A stretch of 64,000 nt of DNA from positions 434,001-498,000 of the forward strand of contig CAJSYZ010000009.1 of assembly GCA_910574455.1 (NCBI GenBank), in the 5' to 3' direction. Shown here in pieces: positions 1 through 8,908 of the stretch (the first letter of the stretch is position 1; each line of letters starts with the position of its first letter). The position numbers and the translations under genes were made by a program. This DNA comes from Trichaptum fuscoviolaceum. Lineage: Eukaryota; Basidiomycota; Agaricomycetes; Hymenochaetales; Trichaptaceae. Below the pieces are notes generated by a model. The model did no database searches, was not told the origin of the DNA, and saw only the letters and a list, made by a program, of their open reading frames with translations.

Positions 1-214
1 TAGTGAAATACCACTCAGCGCCGCCAAGTTCTTCTTTGATATTTTGCAACCGAGCCACCTGTTTATCAATGGCAACCTTGACCTATCCATGAGAAGATCA
101 GCAAATAAGGACAATATAAGTACTGAAAAAAATAGATACCGCTGTTGCCGCAAGGGCGAGGGCACCAATAGGCTTTCCTATGGTGTTTCTGTCCAGTATT
201 TTATGCCGACTCAT
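1..214 (-). pseudogene. Distal part of host gene split by Ty3 element B
   Basis: Read on the minus strand from 214, the sequence continues the frame of the gene at 13293-16745 as if element B and one 5-bp target copy were absent. It holds the segment GKPIGALALAATA, then an apparent intron starting GTATCT near 150 and ending ATAG near 90, then VKVAIDKQVARLQNIKEELGG running off the left edge. Alanine-rich segments of this kind occur near the C-terminus of an expanded Agaricomycete family of hypothetical proteins; I cannot give it a name. The gene must be inactive in this allele because 13 kb of nested retrotransposons separate the two parts. Confidence 0.5.
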
Positions 215-790
215 TGTCAGGAATCCGCCTCAGGTTATTTTATTTCTTTTATTTTTCTTTTATTTTCTTTTACAATCACACTCCGAGTCGGATCCCCGAC
301 ATGTCCGGTCCGAAACCGGACTTTCTTTGACTCCGATTCTCTTCCTTTTTGCGTAGATTACTTGCCTGTATGTTTGCAGGCCGCTAGGACAAGCGCCCTG
401 CAAACAATTCTCCTTTCTTTCTTTCTTCCGCCACTCCGACTCGAACCTCCGCTCTACCGATGCGGGACCCCGACTAGAGCGGGACCCCGAACTCCGACTT
501 ACGTCAGCGGTATAGGTCGGACCTAGTCGGATCAGGGTCCAGTGGCTTGGTACTGTATAGTTTTTACCTTTGTTCATCAAAACCGCGGATCCCCCTGCGA
601 AGCACTCCACTTTTGGCCTCTTGTAAAGTGCTTCTCAGGTGATGTGTTTATCTTTAGCTCTGATGTGTAGAATAGCTTAATTGACTTGTAAAGTGCTTCT
701 CAGAGTGAGAACCACCGCTCATTACGTCCGATCGTCGTCCGTGTCCGATTCAGGGTCTCGAAAGCGAAGGAACCACTCTAGGTCGTAACA
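215..790 (+). repeat. 5' LTR of element B
   Basis: This 576-bp LTR is bounded by TG and CA and is repeated at 12717-13292. If transcription starts at the self-primer (609), U3 is 215-608 and R-U5 is 609-790. Its end GGTCGTAACA is shared with the LTRs of elements A and C, which shows that the element types are related although the U3 parts differ. Confidence 0.96.
609..619 (+). promoter_or_regulatory. Predicted transcript start and self-primer of element B
   Basis: ACTTTTGGCCT in the 5' LTR is the exact reverse complement of 793-803 just inside the element. In Tf1/sushi-type elements the first 11 nt of the transcript fold back and prime minus-strand synthesis, so this 11-mer should mark the RNA 5' end. 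The position is inferred, not measured. Confidence 0.7.
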
Positions 791-792
791 TT

Positions 793-803
793 AGGCCAAA
801 AGT
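793..803 (+). other. Primer-binding site of element B (self-priming type)
   Basis: AGGCCAAAAGT begins 2 nt after the 5' LTR and pairs over 11 nt with 609-619. I did not recognise a match to the 3' end of a common tRNA. Element A/C has the same arrangement with one compensated base. Confidence 0.75.
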
Positions 804-854
804 TTGTTCTTTCGACGCCCTGCGATTGCACCGACCGATTTTTGATCCCTCTGA

Positions 855-1139
855 ATGGGAAGATTCGGACAAGAAGACTCCGACGAAGATATGACCGACC
901 CGATCAACCCCGCGCAAGCAGCGCCCGCGCCAGGCGCTGCTCCGACTCCGACTCCGGGTGCTGCTCCCCCACAGGCCGCACCGCCGCCCCAGCAGAGCGG
1001 AGACCTCCCCCCAGACGTCCTCCAGGCTATCAATGATGCCACCCGACCTCTCCAGTCACACCTGCAGGAGGTGACCGCCGAAAACCAGCGCCTCCACGAC
1101 TTCATGAACCTGTTTGTCCGAAATGCACAGGAAGGCGTG
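855..1139 (+). pseudogene. gag: gag of element B, N-terminal fragment
   Basis: An open frame from ATG 855 encodes a Pro/Ala-rich start and a short helix (TAENQRLHDFMNLF). It is cut at 1139 by insertion of element A after the GTG of the target duplication GCGTG. The frame resumes at 7877 when A and one target copy are removed. A later ATG at about 891 (MTDPINPAQ) could be the true start. Confidence 0.8.
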
Positions 1140-1969
1140 TGTTACGACCGTCGGGAATTGTAGCGGGAAACAGTTTCGGGAAACTGGAATTCGCGACAAG
1201 AACCCGCGTTCGGGAATCTGGATTCGCGACTGGGAACGAGCGTGGGAATTCAGGCGGGAAACGCGCGGGATTCTATCCAGGCGCGTCGCGGGATTCTCAA
1301 GGCCAGCTAGGACTCTTCACTGCTTTGAACGTCAAGTAAGCGGATCCCTAAGGAAGCACTCCACAAGTAAGTATTGCGCAACTAACTACACAGGAGAAAA
1401 GAGAGAGATCGCACCTAAGGAAGCACTCCACAAGAGGTCAAAAGTGGGGTGCTCCTTACGATGCCTACAGCTATTTATCTACTTCGTAAAGACTGTATAG
1501 TTAATCTACGCTAAGTGTCCTTGCGCAATGCGCACCTATCTACTACAAACGATACATGCTACGACCGCACTGCTAGGCATGTCTATCCCGTCTCTCCAGA
1601 TGGCTACGGCCTGTCCGTGGACGTCAGCGTCCGGTCCGGGGCCGCGACTAGCCAGACTAGGTATGCCAGACGGTTGCAGGTCGTCACCTTGAGGTACTAA
1701 CGGATTAATGAGCGTATGTTGATAAGTGAATGTACGTGTGCCGTGGCGGGTCGTCGTAAATGAATGTGTGTATGCGTGCATGGTGGTCGGGACGGTGGTG
1801 CGGGATAGGTCACGTGAGCGGGGGATCTTGCGGGGGATCGTGCGAGTCGGGAAAGGGGTTTCGCGCGGGGAATCCAATGGCGGGATTCTCCCCGCGGGAT
1901 TGTCTGCTCATGTCGGGATCCTTGGCGGGAAAGTGCGGGAAATGAGAAAAGGGGCCTGGGATCTCGACA
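1140..1969 (-). repeat. 3' LTR of element A
   Basis: This 830-bp LTR matches 7042-7871. In element orientation it starts TGTCGAGATCC and ends GGTCGTAACA. The pol frame reads into it and stops at 1810. Element C's LTRs are 818 bp, shorter mainly by loss of about 12 bp of a GGGATCTTGCG-type repeat near 1821-1840. Confidence 0.96.
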
Positions 1970-1981
1970 TTACCCCCCTCC
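1970..1981 (-). other. Polypurine tract of element A
   Basis: On the minus strand GGAGGGGGGTAA abuts the 3' LTR. This is the expected plus-strand primer, and C has the same tract at 41485-41496. Confidence 0.85.
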
Positions 1982-4900
1982 AAAGGCGCAACTCCGGGGC
2001 GCCAAGCTTGAATCTTGCTCAGGTCACAGAGCTCGATAGCGTTGACTTCTCGAGGGGCGTCCGGGTGTTTTCGATAGAAACTGCGAATTTTAGCCTTTGC
2101 ATTACCCATATCCTTTGCGGGAATCCATGTATCTTCCGCGCTCGAATATCCCTTCCATCGTACCAGATATTCAAATCTCCGTCTAAACCGTCTAGCATCC
2201 AGAACCTCTTCCACCTCGTACTCCAGATCTCCTTCTACTTCGACTGGGGGCGGCGGGGGTTGCGTTCGACCGGGAATGTCGTCTTCGTGGTATGGCGAGA
2301 GCAGCGATACATGAAATACGGGATGAATCTTCAGCGACGCGGGGAGTTCGAGTTCGTAGGTGAGGTCACTTAGCTTTGCCTTCACTTTATACGGCCCTAG
2401 TCGTTTCGGTAATAATTTGCGCGCTCCTGGTCGCCGAACGTTCGTCGCCTCAAGCCATACTTTATCCCCGACTGCGTACTGCGGGGCCTCGTTCCTGGCC
2501 TGATCGTAGTGCTGCTTCATGCGCTCTGCCGCAACCTCCAAAGCCGCTCTTGCCTCTTCCTGTGCCTGCTGAAGCTCCTGTAGTCGTGCGTCCGCGGCTG
2601 GGACCGTGGATAGGCCGTCGCTCGGGGCAATCGTGAATTCGGGATTGTAGCCGTAGACAAGCGCGAACGGAGATTGTCGTGTTGCCGCGTGCGCTTTCGT
2701 GTTGTGCGCGAACTCTGCCATTGGGAGTAATCCGGCCCAGTTTTCTTGTCGTGTATCTATGAAAGCCCGTAAATACTGTTCCAGTTCTTGGTTTACCCTT
2801 TCGGTTTGCCCATCCGTCTGCGGGTGATACGCAGTCGACGTGGTACCCTTGATACCGAGTCGGGAAAAGAGGGCCTTCATGAACTGCGCGACAAACTGTG
2901 GTCCGCGGTCGGATATGATCTGGCGTGGGGTTCCGTGCAGCTTCCAGACGTGCTGCAGGAATAGTTCCGCAGTTTCCGGTGCATCGATGTCAGACGTGGT
3001 CGGGATAAAATGCGCTTGCTTGGTGAGACGGTCGACCACCACGAAAATTGCGTCGTAATCCTCAGATCGGGGGAGCTGGGTGATGAAATCGCACGAAATC
3101 GCCTGCCAGGGGCCCTGCGGGATTTCGTTCGGTTGCAGGAGTCCTACCGGGCGTTGGGATCGGTTTTTCGTGCCGTGCGCAGGTATCGCATCCCGAAACG
3201 TATCGTTCTACGAAGTTAGACATCCCGGGCCACCAGTAGTTGCGGCTTACCATCTCAAACGTTTTCCAACGTCCAGGATGTCCGGCGGGGAGACTGTCGT
3301 GGTAAGTCTTCACCACATCCCGGCGAATGGTCTCGTCTTTCGGGACATAAACCTTACCCTGGTACAGGATGAGGCCTTCCTCGGTGCTCCAGTCCTCAAG
3401 TTCCTTGGTCAGGACTCGAGGCGCCTTGGACTTGACCAGCTCGATCGCGTCCACCAGTTCGTCTTCATATTGATCTGACTTACGAATGCGTCGTAGTAGG
3501 GCCTGATCCCCGTGTACCTGCGTCATTCCCCGACGAATTGCCTTTAGTCGAAACATTTCGGGGGTCAAGAGGGTCCGTCCCGTGTTGTCTTCGCCTTCGG
3601 GTTGAAGATCGACGCGTCGTGACATGGCGTCGGGTTTGCCCCCGAGTCGCCCTGGGCGATGGCGAATCGTAAAATCGAAGCGGGTGAGGAACAGACTCCA
3701 CCGGGCTTGGCGTCGCGTCAGCGTTCGGGATTCAGAGAAATATAGCAGATTCTTGTGGTCAGACACGATATCGAGTTTATGACTCGCACCTTCGAGATAA
3801 TGTCGCCACTCGTCAAGAGCTCTAATAATCGCGAGTAGCTCCTTGTCATAAATCTCGTAGTTGCGTTCCGCATCGTTGAGGGATTTCGAGAAAAAGGCGA
3901 CCGGATGTATCAGCCCGTCGTCGCCTTCCTGGGACAAGACCGCGCCGGTCGCGAAATCAGAGGCGTCGCATTCCACGATGAATTGTCGCGACATGTCTGG
4001 CATCATCAGGACGGGGGCGGTCGTGAACATGCGCTTGAGATAGTCGAAAGCGAACTGCTGGTTTTCTGTCCAGGCCCAGCGAACGTCCTTCTTCAGCAGC
4101 GTCGTGAGCGGTTTGACGATGTGCGAGAAATCCCGAATGAAGCGTCGATAGAAATTCGCGAACCCGAGGAAGGCTTGAATGTCTTTCACCTTTTTCGGGG
4201 TAGGCCAGTCGAGGACCGCCTGTACCTTGGCGGGATCCATCGCCACTTTTCCCTGCGAAATAATCATCCCGAGATACTCGACGGAAGTCTGTTTGAATTT
4301 GCACTTTTCGGGTTTACAGAACAAGTCGTTTTCGCGCAGCCGCTTAAGGACTTCCCGTACGTGTTCCTCGTGCTGCGATTCATCTTCGGAAAAGATTAGC
4401 AAGTCGTCAAGATAGATGATCACGTATACTCTAATGAGATCTTTGAAGATATCGTTCATCATATGCTGGAAGGTCGCCGGGGCATTCGTGAGCCCGAATG
4501 TCATCACCGTTGGTTCGAAATGTCCTGCCTGAGTCCGAAATGCGGCCTTCCACTCGTCGCCTTGCTTCAGTCGCACGTTGTGGTAGCCCCATCGCAAATC
4601 TAACGTCGTGAAAACCTTCGCCTTTTGCAGTGCGTCTACGAGTTCCATCGTGAGGGGAAGCGGGTATCGATTCTTGACCGTGATATCGTTCAGTCGTCGG
4701 TAATCGACTACCATGCGCAAGGTTCCGTCCTTTTTCTTGATAAAGAAGACGGGAGCCGCTGCAGGGGATTTCGAAGGTCGTATGTACCCTTTGCGCAGGT
4801 TTTCGTCAACGAATTCGCGAAGGGCGTCGCGTTCGGCCGGGGCCAACGGATAGATTTTGCTGTACGGGGGAACCTTCCCGGGTTCTAAATCTATGGCGTG

Positions 4901-5710
4901 ATCATACGGCTTGCGTAGCGGAAGCCTTTCGGATTCAACTTTCGAGAAAACGTCGGCAAACTCACGAAATTCGGGGGGAACTAGTTCCTCGAAGGTTTTC
5001 TCGCCTTCCTTCACTGCTGACTTCTCAGCGATGGCCTGGGGAGTGGGTGTACGAGGCGGCAATTTTGTACGCGAAATGGTCGTCCGTCGTGACGAAGTAG
5101 GATTCAGCGTCGTGGTACTGGTCCCAATATTTTTCTGAGTACCGAAATCCTGGTGGGACAGCTTCCCATTCGGCCTGGGTCCTGTCGGGCCCCCAGGGGG
5201 TCTCGACTTCTTCTGCTATGGCGAGGCGGGGAAGCGGGACCAGGCGTTGCTGGTTGTCACACTGAGGCGGGCAGCGGTTGAGATCGACCACATCGTTGGT
5301 CCAGTCAATGGTTGGGTTATGGTGCCGCAACCAGTCGATCCCCATGATAATATCGTCGTCGCCAATATCCGCGACGGCCATGGTCAGCTGTTCTAAGTGT
5401 CCCTTCATCTCGACGTGGAGGACTACTTCCTTGGTGATGCGTCCAATCGCGTTCGGGGAATTGTCCGCGTTGCGCAAAAGTATCGGGATTACCAAGTCCC
5501 GGGTCTGGAGTCCGTGTCGCGAAACGTAGCGGGAATTTATGAAAGTTCCCGACGCACCGCTGTCTAACATTACTGTGGCTAAGGCATCCGTTTTTCCGTC
5601 GCTAACCTGTACCGGGAACTTCAAATGTCGTCTAAGACGACGGTCTATTGTAGAGATGGTTAAATACAAGGGACCATTATTAAGAGAGTTCTTCGGCCAC
5701 AAGGGCGGTT

Positions 5711-5756
5711 GGGTCGTATAGGGCGCGACTGAGCAATACGACCCTACTGAAAATCC
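5711..5756 (-). promoter_or_regulatory. -1 ribosomal frameshift signal of element A
   Basis: On the minus strand the last gag codons read GAT TTT CAG TAG, and the heptamer G GAT TTT (5750-5756) fits the X XXY YYZ slippery pattern apart from the third base. Five nt later a perfect 9-bp stem starts: GGGTCGTAT (5744 to 5736) pairs with ATACGACCC (5719 to 5711) around a 16-nt loop. The pol frame is -1 to gag and runs through the site as GGA TTT TCA GTA. Confidence 0.8.
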
Positions 5757-6952
5757 GCTGGGGGCGGGGCTTCGGGATTGTGAACGTTCTTGGCGGCGGG
5801 CGTCATGGCGGCGAATGCGTTCTGTAGCACGGACTGCTGCACATTCTGGACGTACTGTTCCGCCATACGTTTGAGCGTTTCTTCGAACGACTGGAGCGCG
5901 GGGGGCGATGGGCTCGACGGGGACGTGGATTTCGTCGCCTTTAGGTTTCGGGATGGCGGTCGCGTTGGGCAATCGCTCACCAAATGGTCTTTCTCTCCGC
6001 AGTAGTAGCATAGTCCCTTACTCCTGCGCTCCCGGCGCACCCTGTCAATTTCCATTGCGTTGGGATCCTTCGTCGAGCTTGCGCCCGCAGTCGGGATCGT
6101 ACGCGGAGCTGAACTAGTGGTGCCGGGATTGCTTCGGGGCGTAGCCGCTGGCTTTGATACTGGTCCATAGGCGTGTGCGAGCCTTAGCTTCTCGTCCGTC
6201 TCGGAAACCCAGTTGACGTAGGCATCGAATTTCATATCCTTCGCCTCTGTGCTGGCGATGTGCTGGCGAACCTGGTCTTTGAGTCCCTTCCGGAACATGT
6301 CGAGGTAGATGACATCCGTCGTTGTGTCCTTGGGCCACCCGGTGAGGGCTTGGAGGGCACGGAATTGCGACGCAAACTCGGCGACCGTTCCTGTCTGGCG
6401 TAGGCGCATCAGCTTGTCGGCTGCGGCTTTGTCTGCATCGATTTCCCCGTAAGAGGCGCGAAGGGAGGCGAACAGGGCCTCCAGGCTGGCGGCTTCTGGC
6501 GGTGTCGGGATGTCCTGGAGTCGATCTAGAATGGGTCGTGCCCAGTCTTGCGCCGGTCCCCGCAGTAGCATCAGGGCGAATGCGACCTTGCGGGTTTCGT
6601 CCAGCCCCGGATGTTGTCCGAACAGGTAGAGCTTAATCTGGTGAATCCAGTTTTCCAGCTTGGCTCGTTCGCCTTCGAAGGTGTCGGGAAGCTTCATCTT
6701 GAGCCCTGCTCCACCCCCAGACGGGGAGGCGGGCTGGCTCGCGATTTGGGCTTCTAACGCCTGGTTGGCGTGCTTGAGCTGGGCGACAGTGTTCTGAACC
6801 TGATTGTGTTCGTTGACTAACTTGGAGTAGCGTTTTTCGCGGGTGTCGAGGCGATCAAGGATGGGCTGGAGTTTGTCTTCCTCCATCGAGGAGCTCGGGG
6901 ACGGGAAAGCGAAGGTATCTGCAAGTCCTCCCCATTCCTGGTGGGATGACAT
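5744..6952 (-). CDS. gag: gag of element A
   Basis: This 402-residue capsid/nucleocapsid precursor has a heptad-like helix at about residues 30-70. A retrotransposon gag region follows (about 95-250, including the segment LMLLRGPAQDWARPI). A zinc knuckle CYYCGEKDHLVSDC lies at 315-328 (CX2CX4HX4C). The frame is open from ATG to TAG and is nearly identical to element C's gag. It is therefore the only apparently intact gene of element A. Its last 13 nt contain the slippery site that gives access to pol. Confidence 0.93.
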   Translation of the reverse strand: MSSHQEWGGLADTFAFPSPSSSMEEDKLQPILDRLDTREKRYSKLVNEHNQVQNTVAQLKHANQALEAQIASQPASPSGGGAGLKMKLPDTFEGERAKLENWIHQIKLYLFGQHPGLDETRKVAFALMLLRGPAQDWARPILDRLQDIPTPPEAASLEALFASLRASYGEIDADKAAADKLMRLRQTGTVAEFASQFRALQALTGWPKDTTTDVIYLDMFRKGLKDQVRQHIASTEAKDMKFDAYVNWVSETDEKLRLAHAYGPVSKPAATPRSNPGTTSSAPRTIPTAGASSTKDPNAMEIDRVRRERRSKGLCYYCGEKDHLVSDCPTRPPSRNLKATKSTSPSSPSPPALQSFEETLKRMAEQYVQNVQQSVLQNAFAAMTPAAKNVHNPEAPPPADFQ

Positions 6953-7028
6953 CGCTGGTCGGCGGTACGGGTGCGGGGGTAGAAGTAAAGAACGTGAGGG
7001 TGTCGAGTCCGAGCGGCGGTGAGCCAGG

Positions 7029-7039
7029 ACTTTTGACCT
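7029..7039 (-). other. Primer-binding site of element A (self-priming type)
   Basis: Minus-strand AGGTCAAAAGT lies 2 nt inside the 5' LTR. It is exactly complementary to ACTTTTGACCT in the LTR (minus strand, 7347 to 7337). Relative to B one base differs on each side, and pairing is kept. Confidence 0.75.
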
Positions 7040-7041
7040 AA

Positions 7042-7871
7042 TGTTACGACCGTCGGGAATTGTAGCGGGAAACAGTTTCGGGAAACTGGAATTCGCGACA
7101 AGAACCCGCGTTCGGGAATCTGGATTCGCGACTGGGAACGAGCGTGGGAATTCAGGCGGGAAACGCGCGGGATTCTATCCAGGCGCGTCGCGGGATTCTC
7201 AAGGCCAGCTAGGACTCTTCACTGCTTTGAACGTCAAGTAAGCGGATCCCTAAGGAAGCACTCCACAAGTAAGTATTGCGCAACTAACTACACAGGAGAA
7301 AAGAGAGAGATCGCACCTAAGGAAGCACTCCACAAGAGGTCAAAAGTGGGGTGCTCCTTACGATGCCTACAGCTATTTATCTACTTCGTAAAGACTGTAT
7401 AGTTAATCTACGCTAAGTGTCCTTGCGCAATGCGCACCTATCTACTACAAACGATACATGCTACGACCGCACTGCTAGGCATGTCTATCCCGTCTCTCCA
7501 GATGGCTACGGCCTGTCCGTGGACGTCAGCGTCCGGTCCGGGGCCGCGACTAGCCAGACTAGGTATGCCAGACGGTTGCAGGTCGTCACCTTGAGGTACT
7601 AACGGATTAATGAGCGTATGTTGATAAGTGAATGTACGTGTGCCGTGGCGGGTCGTCGTAAATGAATGTGTGTATGCGTGCATGGTGGTCGGGACGGTGG
7701 TGCGGGATAGGTCACGTGAGCGGGGGATCTTGCGGGGGATCGTGCGAGTCGGGAAAGGGGTTTCGCGCGGGGAATCCAATGGCGGGATTCTCCCCGCGGG
7801 ATTGTCTGCTCATGTCGGGATCCTTGGCGGGAAAGTGCGGGAAATGAGAAAAGGGGCCTGGGATCTCGACA
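7042..7871 (-). repeat. 5' LTR of element A
   Basis: This 830-bp LTR lies on the right because the element is in minus orientation. The predicted RNA start is at 7347, so U3 is about 7871-7348 and R-U5 is 7347-7042. Confidence 0.96.
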
Positions 7872-7876
7872 GCGTG

Positions 7877-8872
7877 ACCCGCACTCCCAAGGGTCCGAAG
7901 GTCGGTGCCCCGCCCGCGTTCTATGGGCGTACGCCGAAAGATAAGGAGGCGGAGAGTATCAGCTTTGAGGAGTGGTCGCAGAAGGTCTGACTTTATGTCC
8001 GGATGCGCCCCCAGGAGTTTGTAGGCAGTCCGACGATGGCCTGTCTATGGGCCGCTTCGCTACTCCGCGGGCCCGCTGAACAATGGGCTCGTCCGCACAC
8101 GACCGCCGCCCTCGAGGGCACCGAAGTCCCCGCTCTCATGACCGATTTGGAACTCTTCCTGGCGTCCCTCCAGTCGGCGTTCGGACGTCCGAACATCAAG
8201 CGCCACGCCGGACAGGAGCTTATGAAACTGCGCCAGGGCAAGGACACGGTGTCGGAGTATGCGGCGAAGTTTCGTGCGTTGCTGGTGGAGTCGGAGGTGG
8301 ACTGGGGGATGGAAGGGAAGATGTTGGTGTTCGAGACCGGACTCAGCAGCCAGTTCCGCTACGATCTGGCGAGCAAGGAGATCCGGGAGACCAAGAGCTT
8401 CGACCAGTGGGTCCGACTGCTTTGCGAATACGATGAGGACTTGCGTGCGCGTCGGACTGGCTTCAAGCAGAACAACTGGAGTCCGAACTGGGGCTCCCGC
8501 TTGCAGACACACCACTCCGCTTCGCGCGGACCGACTCGGGACCCCGACGCGATGGACATCGACCGCTTGAGCACCGAAGAGATGATGCGCCGCGGACTTT
8601 GCTTCCAGTGCAGTGAGCATGGACACCTGGCTCGAGACTGTCCGCAGCGGAGCAAGAGATCGAATGGCCGATCGAAGGTGGCTTCACAGACCGCCGCCTC
8701 GTCGTCCACCGCTCCGCCCGCCGCCTCTGCGCCCGCCGCCGCTTCCAAGACACCGACTGCGACCCTCGAGGAAGTTCACAACGAGACTCCGACCGTGAAT
8801 GCCGCTCGCACTCCGACCGTTGACGAGATTGCCAAAGCGGTCGCAGCTGCTCTCAAGAGTCAGGGTTTTTGA
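7877..8872 (+). pseudogene. gag: gag of element B, main part with in-frame stop
   Basis: After removal of element A the frame from 855 continues here, reads to a TGA at 7988-7990, and stays open in the same frame from 7991 to the stop TGA 8870-8872. The body has the gag helical region (SLLRGPAEQWARP) and a zinc knuckle CFQCSEHGHLARDC (CX2CX4HX4C), then an Ala/Ser/Pro-rich tail. The TGA could come from a CGA codon. The start ATG at 8003 is only the first ATG after that stop. Confidence 0.88.
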
Positions 8873-8908
8873 GTGGGTCTAGGCGCGCGGTCGTTCCGCC
8901 AAAGACCC
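8863..8908 (+). promoter_or_regulatory. -1 ribosomal frameshift signal of element B
   Basis: The last gag codons are CAG GGT TTT TGA. G GGT TTT (8863-8869) is a perfect X XXY YYZ heptamer directly before the stop. After a 5-nt spacer, GGGTCT (8875-8880) pairs with AGACCC (8903-8908), and GGC (8882-8884) with GCC (8898-8900) can extend the stem past a small bulge. The pol frame is exactly -1 and opens at TTG 8869 with no ATG. Confidence 0.8.

Larger units (their letters stand above)
1810..6011 (-). pseudogene. pol: pol of element A, broken by two 1-bp insertions
   Basis: Three minus-strand frames (6011-5025, 5062-3062, 3042-1810) together match element C's single 1395-residue pol frame. The first carries the protease (LDSGAS) and ends in a wrong tail after THSPGHR. 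The second carries reverse transcriptase (YLDDLLIFSED), RNase H (VECDASDFATG) and the integrase zinc-binding part, ending wrongly after CDTCARH. The third carries the integrase core (SDRGPQF, then HPQTDGQTERVNQ) and the chromodomain. Compared with C the breaks are GGG to GGGG near 5036-5039 and CGTGCGTG to CGTGCCGTG near 3174. Synthesis would need a -1 frameshift from gag at 5750-5756. Confidence 0.92.
1140..7871 (-). mobile_element. Ty3/Gypsy chromodomain retrotransposon A, nested in B
   Basis: This is a 6732-bp element in minus orientation with 830-bp LTRs at 1140-1969 and 7042-7871. I saw no difference between the LTRs. It is flanked by an exact 5-bp duplication GCGTG (1135-1139 and 7872-7876) inside B's gag. 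gag (6952 to 5744) is open. pol is broken by two single-base insertions (near 5036 and 3174) relative to element C. Identical LTRs and the nested position make it the youngest of the three insertions. Confidence 0.97.

Noticed and set aside
260..610. Open frames inside the LTRs of B (260-610, 12762-13112) and of A/C (for example 1536-1877, 7438-7779, 41063-41392, 46951-47280)
   Set aside because: Their conservation follows from LTR duplication. They have no recognisable protein features.
8060..8626. Long minus-strand frames opposite B gag and pol (for example 8060-8626, 11721-12620)
   Set aside because: They are antisense shadows of GC-rich coding sequence without domain content.
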